Part shown: positions 53,561-63,813 of the stretch, piece after piece
Position numbering within the stretch: position 1 is the stretch's first letter
Layout of the letters: each line of letters starts with the position of its first letter
Assembly: GCA_030533445.1 (NCBI GenBank)
Contig: CM060070.1
Location: 48,718,589 to 48,782,588, forward strand
Length of the DNA stretch: 64,000 bases
DNA from: Cyprinodon diabolis
Taxonomy: Eukaryota > Chordata > Actinopteri > Cyprinodontiformes > Cyprinodontidae
Direction: 5' to 3'
Notes under the pieces: model-generated
What the model saw: only the letters and a program-made list of their open reading frames with translations
The model's database searches: none
Told to the model about the DNA's origin: nothing
Translations under genes and position numbers: made by a program

Positions 53561-54290
53561 TGTCATGATCATGGGTCTGAGAGCTGACCTAATTGCTCAT
53601 TTCTTTCACCTGCCCGGTTTTTAATTTATCACTCATGCAATCCACCAGCTTCTGCCTTTTTATAGATGGCCCAGTCCCAGCTATCGGGCCATATCATTGA
53701 GTTTGTGCTGGAGATCATTGCTGATGCCAAAATTCATGTTCTCATTCTCAGGGTGCCAGTGGTCGGTCAGAGATGGTTTTTTACTTTTTCCTTTTGTTCC
53801 TGTTTTCCTGATCAATTTCTGTCTCTTATCACTGAGTGTGCCCTGTTACTGTCTTGGCTCAGTAGAGAGAGTGAGTTTTTAGCGTACCAGGCTACGGACT
53901 CCTTGACCTATGAGCCTTCCTGTTCTGTTCTGTTCCCCTGACCTGGCTCAGAATCATGCTTGCCCTCTGGGACTGCAATATCGGGCACAGTCTGGTCAGT
54001 GCCTGTCGCATCTAGTTGGCAGCCCTCTGACTGGATTCTACCATGTTCTTTGAATATGAACTGAACTGTCAAAGTAGGTAATCAGGATAAGATAAGATAA
54101 TCATCCTCTGCCAGATTATCATGGTCACTTACCTGTGTTTTTCTCCACCAGGGTATCCAGTGATGGGTGAAGCACAGCTGCTGCAGATCCACAGCTCCGT
54201 GTATCTCATGTTTTCAAATAAACACCTTTGATTTATTCCACTGTCTGCCTCATCTGAATACGGGGTCCTACATTATGGGCTGTCATGACA
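53561..54290 (+). mobile_element. Solo LTR, 730 bp
   Basis: Starts TGTCATGATC and ends GGGCTGTCATGACA, with flanks ATTAG (53,556-53,560) and GTTAG (54,291-54,295), a 4/5 match expected of an aged 5-bp duplication. AATAAA lies on the plus strand at 54,217-54,222 near the 3' end. No coding region, no partner LTR. Confidence 0.75.
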
Positions 54291-54295
54291 GTTAG

Positions 54296-55009
54296 GGAGT
54301 GTTTTGCCATAATATGAGGCAGTTCTCAAAACATTTAGACTCTGTATTGTTCTATTTGTTTTTTGTTTTGGGTAGAGGGGTGTTTGAACTTTGACACAAC
54401 CTTCACCATCTCCATCATTGTAAATAGGGAAGGCAAACTCTGTCTAGATCCAAACAGGGCTGATTACCATGCAATAAGGGCTGTTTGATGTCTTGTTCTC
54501 TCTTTGCAAAGATGAAATAAAATACCGACTGAGTGAATTCAATCGATCTCCATTTATTTAACAGGAGTGAATAATAAAATACCTTGACAAAGTTTAATGA
54601 AAAATAAAAGGCAAATTATTTGGGTTTAATAGACTGAATTTAACCATCTGCATGAATAAAATCAAGTAACTAAAGCAGTAAGATCTGACTGATACAAATG
54701 ACCAAGCTCTAAAGCCAGACTGAAACTCTTCAAAAAGTTCATTATGGTGTAAGTGATCGCACACTTGTTTGGCAACTACTTTCTCAAGAATTTTAGATCA
54801 GAAAGGAAGATTGGATATACTGTAGGTCTATAATTGACCAAGTCATCTGGGTCAAGAGATGGTTTCTTAAGTAAAGGTTTTTCCAGCAACCTTAAAAGCC
54901 TTTGGTACATATCCCTGTAACAGAGATCACATCTAAAATGGAGGAGGAGATCAAAGGGAATACCTCCTTAAATAACCTGATCAAAGGGAATACCTCCTTA
55001 AATGACCTG
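54296..55009. other. Unclassified repeat debris
   Basis: No gene. 54,700-54,960 (AGACTGAAACTCTTCAAAAA, GGTCTATAATTGACCAAGTC, CTTTGGTACATATCCCTGTA) has the ring of a common teleost interspersed repeat. A 32-bp phrase, GATCAAAGGGAATACCTCCT plus TAAATAACCT, is duplicated in tandem at about 54,949-55,011. Confidence 0.4.
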
Positions 55010-55735
55010 GTTGGAACTGGATCTAACATCCAAGTTGAAGGCTTAGATTAAGACATTAGTTTTGCTAACGGGTTTCTCTGGGAAACAATTTTCGGCAGAT
55101 GAAGGCAATTGGATAGCAGTTATTTAGGGGGAAACTGACCTGGAGCAACACAGCATCAAGACCTTTATCCGAGACATCGGTTTGTAAAACAAACTTTTGC
55201 TGGAATTCAGGAAAATGAAACACAGGATCTTATCTCAGCACATGCTGAATTTCTCTGAATGCTGCCTTAGCCTCTTCAGACCATAATAGCACATTTGGGC
55301 CCCGAAGACTGGTCATGTCTGTAAGAAGAGCAGCTCCGGCAGAGTAATTGGGCATAAATCTGTGGTACCAACCACACATACCCAAAAAGGACTTATGTTA
55401 TTTTCTTGTCTGTGGAATGGTACAGGATTGCTTCAATGTTTTAAACCCCTGGTAAACCGTTTCACTCTCAGCAATGACACACTTTGCTGGATTCACTGTC
55501 AGACCCTCTTTCTGGAGACATTCAAAGACCACTTTCAGATGTTGAAGGTGTTCATCCCAGCATATGGTTTTAAAGAATTATGTCATCAAGAAATACAGAG
55601 GCAAAATGTTAGAGGCCATGAGGTACTTTACCCACTAGGTTCTGGAATATGGCAGGAGCCCCATCCAGTCCAAATGGGATTGCTTTAAACTGGTAAAGAC
55701 CCCATGTTGTTCTGAAAGCAGTCTGCTCTTTCGAC
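55010..55735 (-). pseudogene. Ty3/gypsy reverse transcriptase-RNase H fragment
   Basis: Minus-strand reading, across frameshifts, gives AFRTTWGLYQFKAIPFGL, DGAPAIFQNLV, the catalytic phrase VFLDDII (LDD at 55,582-55,590), FLGMCGWYHRFMPNYSAGAA, LLWSEEAKAAFREI and an RNase H start TDVSDKGLDAVLLQ. These occur in the order of a Ty3/gypsy (Metaviridae) pol. Multiple stops and shifts make it a relic. gag, protease and integrase are not next to it. Confidence 0.75.
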
Positions 55736-55819
55736 CTAGTGGAGAGAGGCAGCTAGGACGAAAAAGGTCGGAATATTTGAAGAGGGAAAAACTCAGGTTA
55801 ATGACCACGTAAATGGGGA

Positions 55820-56035
55820 GAGCAGTAGCGGCCTAGTGCTAATGCATTGCGCTTTAAACCCAGAGGTTCTGAGTTCAAGCCCCACTTCTACAGACTGCTA
55901 CCCTTAACCCCACCCTGCTCCCCGGGCGCTGCACACTGCTCCCCAAAGGGGAGTGCTTTTCAATCCAGAGAGTTTATTTCATTGCTGTTTACTTGTGCAA
56001 GTGTGATGATAATAAAAAGCTGGAAAATATATGTA
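55820..56035 (+). mobile_element. tRNA-derived SINE
   Basis: GTAGCGGCCTAGTGCTAATG (A-box region) and GGTTCTGAGTTCAAGCCCC (B-box-like) about 40 bp apart, then ACCCTGCTCCCCGGGCGCTG, CACACTGCTCCCCAAAGG and a tail GTGATGATAATAAAA. This is the layout of a teleost tRNA SINE with a CTGCTCCC body. Internal promoter probably worn. Confidence 0.65.
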
Positions 56036-56540
56036 ACTCTGACAGAGGACGATTATGAGCATGTGAGTCACTGACCTCCAGCCACCCAAAGAGTTCCAGG
56101 AGGTGAAGCCGATAACCCCGAAATCCCACATACTCTGTCAGCGCTCCGCTCCACTCCGCCCCGCTGCGCTCCAGACCGTCTGTGCAAAGCAAAGCCTACA
56201 GCCTCCACTGTGGCTCCCGTCCGCTCCACTCTGAGTTCCTTGGAGATCGTAGAGGGCATGCGCGAGATGAACCAGGGTTTCCGCGGATCATTAAAAATAA
56301 TTACAATTCATTAATTTTTGTTTTTATAATCAAGGCCTTAATTGGCACTAAAATGAATTAAATATGTTTATCGTGGCATTTATAATTAATTAATGAATTT
56401 GCGTGGAACTGATCATAAAGCCGTATGTTCGGAAAGGAAGCTCGAGGTGGAGAAAAAGCTAGAGAATATATATATATATGTATATGTGTGTTTGGGTGTC
56501 TCTACATACTCTGACGTCATGAACAGGATTGCTGAGGAGC
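56036..56540. other. AT-rich spacer before the retroviral relic
   Basis: No gene. 56,120-56,240 is GC-rich with CCGCTCC repeats; 56,275-56,400 is AT-rich (TTTCCGCGGATCATTAAAAA, ATTAATTAATGAATTTG). No LTR or primer-binding site could be recognised before the gag-like frame. Confidence 0.4.
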
Positions 56541-56550
56541 TGTAATAAAG

Positions 56551-57108
56551 ATGTTTAAGCGGAGAAATGGGAAAAGTGATAAATCAGTTGTTGAAAAAGA
56601 GATTGTGCCTGGATGGGAGCAGGCACATTGTAAAGAGATAGCGTTGTGTTCACGCGATGGAGGAGGACGGCCAGAGCCGTGGGACGGACCGTTGCAAGAT
56701 GGGGAGCCGTCTGATTTATTGGCAGTGTTGTCAGAAACTGAGGTGGAGATCAAAAGACCTGCTGCTGGTTTGCAAAGGCGTATGTGGGAATGCGCAACTG
56801 CTTGGAAAAAGCAGTATGAGAACAATAAGGAGGCTGGAGTGCAGTAGCTAAAAGATAAGCAGGCGCTTTCTGATGCGCTGTCGGCGGAGTTGCTGCATAA
56901 GCAGCATGTGTTGTTATTAACTAATCAGCTGAAGCAAATGACTGCGCTGGCTGAGAAGGCTGTGGTTCAGGTTGCTGTGTTAAAAACTGAAAAAAAGCAT
57001 AAACAGAAACCTCGCAAACCCCCACCCAAAAAGGTTAGAGCTTTTGTGGCTGGATTGGCCACGGGGTGGGATCCAGAAAGCTGGGATGGTAATATCTGGG
57101 GTGATGAT

Positions 57109-57179
<71 letters not shown>

Positions 57180-58484
57180 GTGACAATGAGAAAGATTATA
57201 TCTGGACAGAAGGTTATGATGATGATTGTAAGGATTGTGGTGGAAGACCCAATCCTCCCCCACATCCTCCGCTCGGGGTGAAGCCTATTACAAGGAGGCG
57301 ACAAGATTAGTGGGTCCTTCCCGATGCTTTGCAGCAGATGCGTGATGCTCAGAGGGCTCTTGTGGTGGATGACCAGGGAAATCCTGTAATGGGGTTAGCT
57401 CCTGTGAACCAACCAGACCCAGTGCTGCAGAATATTCTGGAGGATTATACTCAGGAGGAGGTGTCACATCTAACCCGACGATTCCGTCAGCAGGCTGGCG
57501 AGCCTGCCGACCTGTGGCTGGCTAGGATACTGGATGAGGGTGCTGCACAGATTGATATAGACTCTGTGGATGGAATGTCATTTGCTGGGTTGTCTACAGA
57601 TGGGGCTATAAATACCAACTACCGGAACGAAATCCGAGCTATGCGGGCTGGTGAAGGTACTACACTGTTCAGGGTGTGGGCAGAAGCTGTAAGGGGTCAT
57701 TATCCTGCATATACAGATTGGCCTGAGATAACTGGGAGCTGGATGACACTCAGAGAGAGTATCCAGCGGCTGACTCGGTTGTGTTTGCGGGATGCTTTGT
57801 CCTTTGACCTGGTCTCTGAGTATCAAGACCTACAGGTACGTAAAATGGTTCGAGACCAAATAATTTCGAACAGCACCCCCTCAGTACCGAACTGTTGTTC
57901 TTACAGTGATGTTAGGAGATCCCATCACTTCGCTATCAGAGGTAAAAAAAAAAAACAGAATTAGGGGCGTTGGGATATTGGGAGGTGAAGAAAGAAGCAG
58001 AGCAGAGCCATCAGAATTTGGGGGACCAAGAAATAAGACACAGAAGGGCCAGGGTTACAGACCCCTATGTTCTGCCTATTGGAAGGCATTGTTGCAGGCT
58101 GGGGTCGCACGCGGGGAGATCGACGGGCTTCCTACAGAAAAATTGAAGAAGAGATGTCACAAGAAAGGGTTAAAGGTAAGTTGTACCGGATTCCCCTATT
58201 TTCCAGTTCTGCATACATTGACCCAAAGCCTACGGGACGTGGTGGAGGAGTCCCTTAGCAAGGTAAGAACTCCACCGGAAGTTACGGTCAACGAACCAGT
58301 GGAGTGTCCGAAAAGGGGGGTGGTGATAAAGGTGTCAGACTCTGAACAGGATTCAGAGTCCGCCGAGGAGTCCCAACCAATAAAGGCCAGAGCAGTAAGG
58401 AGAAAGAGAAAGGGTAAGAAGGGAAAAAACAAAGATCGCAGACAATCCCTTTATCCAGACCTGAACGAGCTGGAAGAATTGTAA
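56551..58484 (+). pseudogene. gag-like gene of the retroviral relic, broken
   Basis: Starts MFKRRNGKSDKSVVEKEIVP. A TAG at 56,845 interrupts the first frame, which then continues through a Lys-rich stretch to NIWGDD. The frame changes within a (GAT)n array that encodes poly-Asp. The capsid-like part (57,329-57,890) has YTQEEVSHLTRRFRQQAGEP and GAINTNYRNEIRAM. A further frame change near 57,900 leads to a C-terminal part ending in a basic RRKRKGKKGKNKDRR patch at about 58,400-58,445. I see no CCHC zinc knuckle, unusual for an orthoretroviral gag; basic patches may take its place. No intact product is possible. Confidence 0.65.
57103..57179. repeat. (GAT)n trinucleotide array inside gag
   Basis: About 24 GAT units (one GATT interruption near 57,109) encoding poly-Asp in one frame, poly-Met/Stop and poly-Ile/His in others. 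The extra T is where the gag frame is lost. Confidence 0.95.
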
Positions 58485-58660
58485 TAGGATGAAGGTCGAG
58501 CCCCGGTCCCCAAGATTCAAATCGCGAACTGGTCGATGGATGACATCAGACCACATGTTGAATTAGAGATTTATTGGAAAAACACAAATGTACAAAGGGT
58601 GTTGGCTCTAGTTGATACCGGGGCAGAGGCCACACTGATAAATCTCATCCACCATTAAAG
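58485..58660 (+). pseudogene. Retroviral protease N-terminal remnant
   Basis: After the TAA-TAG pair the same frame encodes a segment with VLALVDTGAEATLI. DTGA (58,614-58,625) is the aspartic protease active-site box. About 12 codons later the frame stops and the RT frame begins, so most of the protease is deleted. Confidence 0.7.
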
Positions 58661-58677
58661 AATATGTCGAAGCCGGT

Positions 58678-59244
58678 GTGCTGAAAACATGCACCACCTC
58701 AAGGAACAATCCGATTTGGCCTGTGAAGAAATGTGATGGCACGTGGCGAATGACGGTTGATTATCGACAGCTGAACAAACACACGCCTCCATTGACCGCT
58801 GCAGTCCCTGATACAATCTCTATCATTGAAAAGGTGCAACACCACAAAGGAACATGGTATGGGGTTATTGATCTGGCAAATGCATTTTTCACAATCCCAA
58901 TTCCTGAGGACAGAATGGAACAGTTTGCATTCACTTGGAAGGGGCGACAGTACACATTCACAAGGCTCCCGCAGGGCTACCTACATAGCCCAACCATTTG
59001 TCACAGAGTGGTGGCAGAACATCTGGATGGGTTTAAGCTGCCCCCTGGTGTTCTGGTGTCACACTACATCGATCATATCATGGTACAGGGAGAAACACAG
59101 GAAGTAATATCGGTTGTACTGCCGCGCCTCATTGAACACATGAAGGCTCATGACTGGGAGATAAATCCCACCAAGGTTCAGGGTCCTTCTCAAACAGTGA
59201 AGTTCCTGGGAACGTCTGTTGGAACAAAGGGGAAAGGGAGATAA
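58678..59244 (+). pseudogene. Retroviral reverse transcriptase fragment, catalytic box altered
   Basis: 188 codons open to a TAA. Contains WRMTVDYRQLNKHTPPL, the palm phrase DLANAFFTIPIPE, LPQGYLHSPTICH, and SHYIDHIMVQGE where retroviral RT has YxDD: the second Asp is His here. It also keeps EINPTKVQGPSQTVKFLG. The N-terminal fingers are partly missing. The frame is lost at about 59,241 and resumes in another frame. Non-functional by sequence. Confidence 0.78.
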
Positions 59245-59690
59245 TGCAAGAGGTTAAAAACAAAATCATTGCATTTGCAGTACCCCACACAAAAAACGAT
59301 CTGCAGAAGTTCATTGGCTTATTTGGTTATTGGAGACACCACATACCACACTTGGGCCAAATCTTGAAGCCATTGTATCAGGTGAAACGGAAAAAGGAAG
59401 ATTTTACATGGGGTGACGCACAGCAGAAAGCTTTTGAAATGGCTAAAGAGGCCATTCAACAAGCAGTGTCTTTGGGAAAAATGATGTCAGGACCTGTAGA
59501 GTTGCAGGTGTCTGCTATAAATGACTATGCAAACTGGAGTCTGTGGCAGAAACAGGGCCAAGTGAGGAAACCGTTGGGTTTCTGGTCAAGAAAACTTCCA
59601 CCGGCTGGTGTCAGGTACACCCCGTTTCAGAAGCAGTTGTTGGCATGTTACTGGGCTCTTTTGGAGACAGAGTTTGGTAGGGTTGCGTAC
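59244..59690 (+). pseudogene. RT connection and RNase H start fragment
   Basis: Continues after the frame change: DLQKFIGLFGYWRHHIPHLG, LKPLYQVKRKKEDFTWG and PLGFWSRKLPPAGVRYTPFQ, then KQLLACYWALLETE. These are RT-connection/RNase H landmarks. Homology stops at about 59,690; the remaining frame to 59,759 looks unrelated. The rest of RNase H and all integrase are missing. Confidence 0.72.
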
Positions 59691-59759
59691 GGACGCCTAG
59701 CTGCGTGTGTTGCTGCCCTGCCGGGGTCGTCTGGCTCTCCGATCCTTGTGTCACGGTAA

Positions 59760-61689
59760 GGGGGACAATATAATTTGTATTGAAGCAATATAATTTGTAT
59801 TCAGCACCGTGCTTTGGTTGATGTACTTGCTTTACTGTTTTCTGTCGCAGAATAAAACAACGCATTTTACTGTAGCAGAAACAGTGTGTGTGTTTGTGTG
59901 TGTGCATCTTTATTGCCGACTTTTCCTGATCCTGTTAGAGTTTCACACTACACATACATACAAGAGTCGTGGAACTGTGCTTACAGCTCCTTCATATTTC
60001 ATGTACACTAATAACTTGTGTACATGGTAATAATAATAATAATAATGAATTGTATTTATAACGCACTTTACATTTGACATCAAATCTCAAAGTGCTACAA
60101 AGTGCTACATTTAAAAAAGGGAAAATTAAAACAAGTTTAAAAGACCATAACATTAAAAACAGTGTAAAAAGACAATCATTAAAATCAATACATTAAAAGG
60201 CATACGTGGTACTTGTTGATGGAATTAAAATCCTTTCTAATAGCATTAAAATAGCAAATAAATTAGAGTCACTCATTCCTGTATGAACCCTGCAAACACT
60301 TAATTTAATACCTATGGCATATTAATAAAACCCCACCATCATCCAGCAGATGTTCAGTTTCTGCCGAAATTTAATTTTCTTTTTTTGTAGATTTTTGTAA
60401 CAGGGATAACTATGATAATTCAAAACTACTTTTTTTGAATAAACTTTTTTTGTTCTCAACTCCCAAACTCAGCATCTCTTCATCCATTCCTGTAATAAGA
60501 AGTTTCTTTTGAATAGATTTGATTAAACTTTTAAGTCCCTCGGTATCAAATAAATATTTTGATGGAGATCTGCTTTCTCGTTGGTGAATAACCAATAGTT
60601 TGCATCCAATCATTTAAATAAACGGTGTTAGTTTTTTTTAATATATAAGAATTGTGCTATAATTTCTAGTCACCGATCTGTTGCTGCTATATTTTAATTT
60701 GACGAACTGGAATTTCTCGATGTTCATTTTCCTGTTTGGTGCAATTGCAATTGCGGGTCTTGACCTGGCCGGAGCAAAAAATAGCTCGGCTCCGTATTTT
60801 GTCGGTGGAGGACGGAGAAGACGTACGTGGACGGAGACGTGTGGAGGAGTAGCAGTGGATGTGGAACAGCTCTCATTGATGTACATGAAAGACAAGTACT
60901 CCGCACGACGTAGGTCAGCGGGGCGGGGCGGAGCGGAGCGAAGCAAGCAGACGAGAGAAAGCAGGAGTATCCACAAGGCAAAGCCAAAGCCAGTGTCGAT
61001 AAGGAGCTCAGGCCTGATCTTCTGGCCTAAAGGCTCCTGAAGGAGATGTCCTCCACAGGATCTCCACAGGACCCAAGAGGTTTGACTTGCCTTGGCCCCC
61101 CGCAGAGCTGGGAGAAGTAAAATTACAACACACAGGATCTCTTTCTCTTCTCTTTCCATGAAGCTGCCTGGGAGCTCCAGCCACCATGGAGCTCCAGGCA
61201 AAAGGCACAGATCTCCAGAATGACCAAGGATAAGTCATGATGGTTGACTTTTCAAAACCAAACTGCTGCAAAAGAGACTTTTTGCTACACATTACTCTTG
61301 AGTTTCAGAACTTACAGAGCCAGACTGGACTAGTAAGTCTACCAAAGATCCCTTGGTGTGAGCCACATACATAAGAAACCCCCCGTTTGCTGTGAACCTG
61401 CCGTGCTAAGCTGCTGCTGGATGAAACTCAACTTTCCAAAGAAAGGAAAAAGGTTTGCAGGTCTGGCATGATTAGGGACAGAACAAACAATATGTCTTTT
61501 GATGATTTTGATCATTTCATGACCTACGTCGGATGCTTCGAAGTGTGTTCATAAACAATATATGACAGTCCGAATAATATCTAATTAAGAAGATCTTTGT
61601 CACCCCTACCAGGAAGTGCAATTAACGTCTAAAAGTATCAGAATAATATGATTTCCCAGCGGGCTGGTAATTGAATATAACAGTTATTT
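59760..61689. other. Unclassified region
   Basis: No gene is supported. 59,767-59,805 contains a near-tandem CAATATAATTTGTATT duplication. 60,028-60,115 is an (AAT)n stretch plus an AACGCACTTTACATTTGACA repeat end. 60,710-61,000 holds a GC-rich part with CGGGGCGGGGCGGAGCGGAGC that opens frames on both strands but without recognisable protein. 61,000-61,300 may belong to the 3' region of the neighbouring Ty3/gypsy relic. Confidence 0.4.
60028..60115. repeat. (AAT)n plus interspersed-repeat end
   Basis: Six AAT units, then GAATTGTATTTATAACGCAC and TCAAAGTGCTACAAAG, of the type seen also at 27,990-28,070. Confidence 0.45.
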
Positions 61690-62070
61690 ACAACAGCCTT
61701 AATGAAGCTTTTGTCCATAATAAATCTAGCAGGGACCCAGGACCCTCCTCAGGTCCATACCCTTCCCAGTCCACCAAGTACTGGCTCCCCATGCCTCTCC
61801 TGCTAGACCTCAGGAGGCGGTTGAGGAGTTGGGCACCTATTTACAGGTTACAACAGGCTTGACCCAGAACACTTGAAATGTGTCCACATGAAGTTTGTAT
61901 CCTCACAGCATGAGGGAGCTGGAGATGGACGGCCCCCGGGTCACCACCTTCATGATAGGAAACGGCCCATTAAAACGAGGTGCCAGCTTTTTACCATCTA
62001 CCCTTAAGGGCAGGTCTTTGGTAGATAGCCACACTTTTTGGCCTTCGCGGTATACGGGTGTCAGAACTCT

Positions 62071-62165
62071 CCAATTCAATTAAATTCAGTTTATTTATAT
62101 AGCGTCAATTCACAACACAAGTCATCTCAAGGCATTTTACATTTGGCAGCTTTGGCTTTGCTAAC
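62071..62165 (-). mobile_element. LINE family A 3' end, inverted
   Basis: CCAATTCAATTAAATTCAGT, TTATTTATATAGCGTCAATT and CACAACACAAGTCATCTCAA, then GGCATTTTAC. This is the reverse complement of the LINE A terminus at 23,890-23,946. Confidence 0.75.
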
Positions 62166-62479
62166 CACTGAGTTGAAAATGGCCTTTGTAGCCCTTCTCA
62201 AGGCTCTCTGGCACCTAAGAGCAGATAAACGCTAGATGGAATGTTAGAATCTTTTTCCTGGATGGTGAACACCAGTGGCTGAAAACCAAACACATCATCA
62301 AAAAGAGAGAGCCCTGTGGTTCTAGAGGGGGCAGAATTGATAGCATGCTCAACCCAGGGAAGTTGGCTGGCTCACTTGGGGGGATCAGAATCACAGAATG
62401 CATATCTCAGTCTCAATTTCCTGGTTGGCCCTCTCAGTCTGACAATCTATTTGGCGTTGGAAACCTGATGACAGACTGA

Positions 62480-62520
62480 CAGGGATTCCTAACACAGAGC
62501 AGAATTCTCTCCAGAACAGG
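62480..62520 (-). other. Integrase core remnant within the Ty3/gypsy relic
   Basis: The minus strand here reads through a CLCSGENSALC-like garbled version of the integrase core between DRGP and the expected FHPQTNGQTE-type phrase, which survives only as VSNAK*IVRLRG. Shown only to mark how far the decay goes. Confidence 0.4.
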
Positions 62521-63100
62521 GACACAATGGGCCCCTGTCGGATACTATGTCTGTAAGGAGATCATCGATATGGAACACCTAATGAGTGAGAATCTCCCCC
62601 ATTTCCTTAGCAAAAGGGAGTTTGGGCACCAAAGCAACATAAACCATCTTAGAGAACCTGTCACTGATGGTGAGAATAATGGTGTTATAGGTAAAGGTCA
62701 AAGAAAAACGGATGGGGGTCTTTGAGATGTCTTGGAGTGATTGCAAAGAGGGTAAGCTGCCACAAATTCATGTAAATCTGAGGACAGAGAAAGTCACCAA
62801 AATTGTGCCCAAACAATGTTAATGGTCTTGGACACACCAGGATGAGAAAACAAGCAGGAACTGTGAAAAAACTCTAAGACCTTCTTTCTTAAAGCATTGG
62901 GAATAAACAGACGGACAATGTCTTTGGGTATGCTGATTACTGAAAGCCTTTAAGACTTCCTTCTCAAGGTCAAACATAGTGATAGAAGTTCTTACAGACT
63001 CTGGTAACCGATTCCTCTGCACTACCAGAACTATACACAAAGTGTATACAAAACAAAATTTAATTTTGTACAGATTTCAGATGACAATGATTTCAAAAAG

Positions 63101-63813
63101 TGTTGGGATCTGGAGATGTACCACCTTTCTCCAGCAGAGTGCGCTGTAGGTCTCCTGGGCTGGAGCCCTCCAGCACACCTGAGACGCATCTACTCATCAG
63201 GAGACCTTCCCTTCATAAGCAGCTGCCAGACCTTCCTTCGACGCCGCAGTGTTGACCTTAGTTTGGTTAGCAACCTGAGCCTCTGTTACCTGAAATGATC
63301 TAAGTTGTCTCTAAGTGAGAGAACTGGTTCTAACCTTCCTCTGTCTTTGCTCACAGGAAACCTGTCTCAAGCCTGAAGCTCTGGGTGAGCTTAACCTGCC
63401 TTCCAGCCCTGGTGAGCCAAACCTGAAGATTCCTATTTGGATTTCCCCTGCTGCTCTCTGTGAAGAGCTGGAAACTCTGATCAAGGTCTGCCATTCAAAG
63501 TCAGAAGCTAGACGCTGCAGCTGCTTGAGTACTCTGCTGAACCAACAGTCTCTGCACCCAACGGTTCCCTCTCTCACAAGAGAAGCCTGGACCCCGTCAA
63601 GGTAGAATCAGAATGATCTAAAAGGACTCTTTAATCATCTGCCTGCCCAGCTAATCAAACTATCATCTCTGCAGACTTCAGTGAACCCAACCCGGACCTG
63701 TTCCAGATCCAGTTCATGTTTTCTGTGTCAACATCTTTAATAAACTCTGTTAAACTTTTACCCAGCCTCCGTTGTGTTCTGCATGTGGGTTTGATATAAA
63801 ACCAATCATGACA
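63101..63813 (+). mobile_element. Solo LTR, 713 bp
   Basis: A perfect 5-bp duplication AAAAG lies at 63,096-63,100 and 63,814-63,818. Starts TGTTGGGATCTGGAG and ends ACCAATCATGACA. AATAAA lies on the plus strand at 63,739-63,744. The body contains CTCCTGGGCTGGAGCCCTCC and ATCTACTCATCAGGAGACC. Its ends match, in reverse complement, both ends of the split LTR at 21,508-24,076, so the two belong to one family. No partner LTR in the window. Confidence 0.85.

Larger units (their letters stand above)
56551..59759 (+). mobile_element. Decayed endogenous-retrovirus-like element (gag-pro-RT-RNase H)
   Basis: The order is gag-like frame (56,551-58,484), protease remnant with DTGA (58,614-58,625), reverse transcriptase (58,678-59,244), and connection/RNase H start (59,244-about 59,690). 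Pieces lie in three different frames. Integrase and envelope are absent and no 5' LTR is found. A G-rich tract AAGGGGGACA at 59,758-59,767 and an AATAAAA at 59,852 may be the polypurine tract and part of a 3' LTR. RT phrases of the type DLANAFFTIPIPE and LPQGYLHSP are those of vertebrate retroviral pol and not of Ty3/gypsy. Breaks: stop at 56,845, frame change in the GAT array, TAA-TAG after gag, deletion between protease and RT, frame change at about 59,241, and an altered catalytic box. Confidence 0.75.
61690..63060 (-). pseudogene. Ty3/gypsy integrase and chromodomain relic
   Basis: Reading the minus strand from about 62,700 downward with frameshifts gives ILTISDRFSKMVYVALVPKL, DIVSDRGP, a degenerate N(G/A)K-type region, [50 protein letters not shown] and, at about 61,755-61,785, [13 protein letters not shown]. 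The last is the chromodomain of chromovirus-type Ty3/gypsy elements common in fish. A LINE end inserted at about 62,071-62,165 splits it. Many stops and indels; it is dead. Confidence 0.72.

Noticed and set aside
56967..57304. Poly-His and poly-Ile frames on the minus strand
   Set aside because: Antisense reading of the (GAT)n array in the gag-like relic.
60638..61201. Minus-strand 187-codon frame as a gene
   Set aside because: GC-rich stretch with overlapping frames on both strands, no domain, no splice pattern and repeat neighbours.
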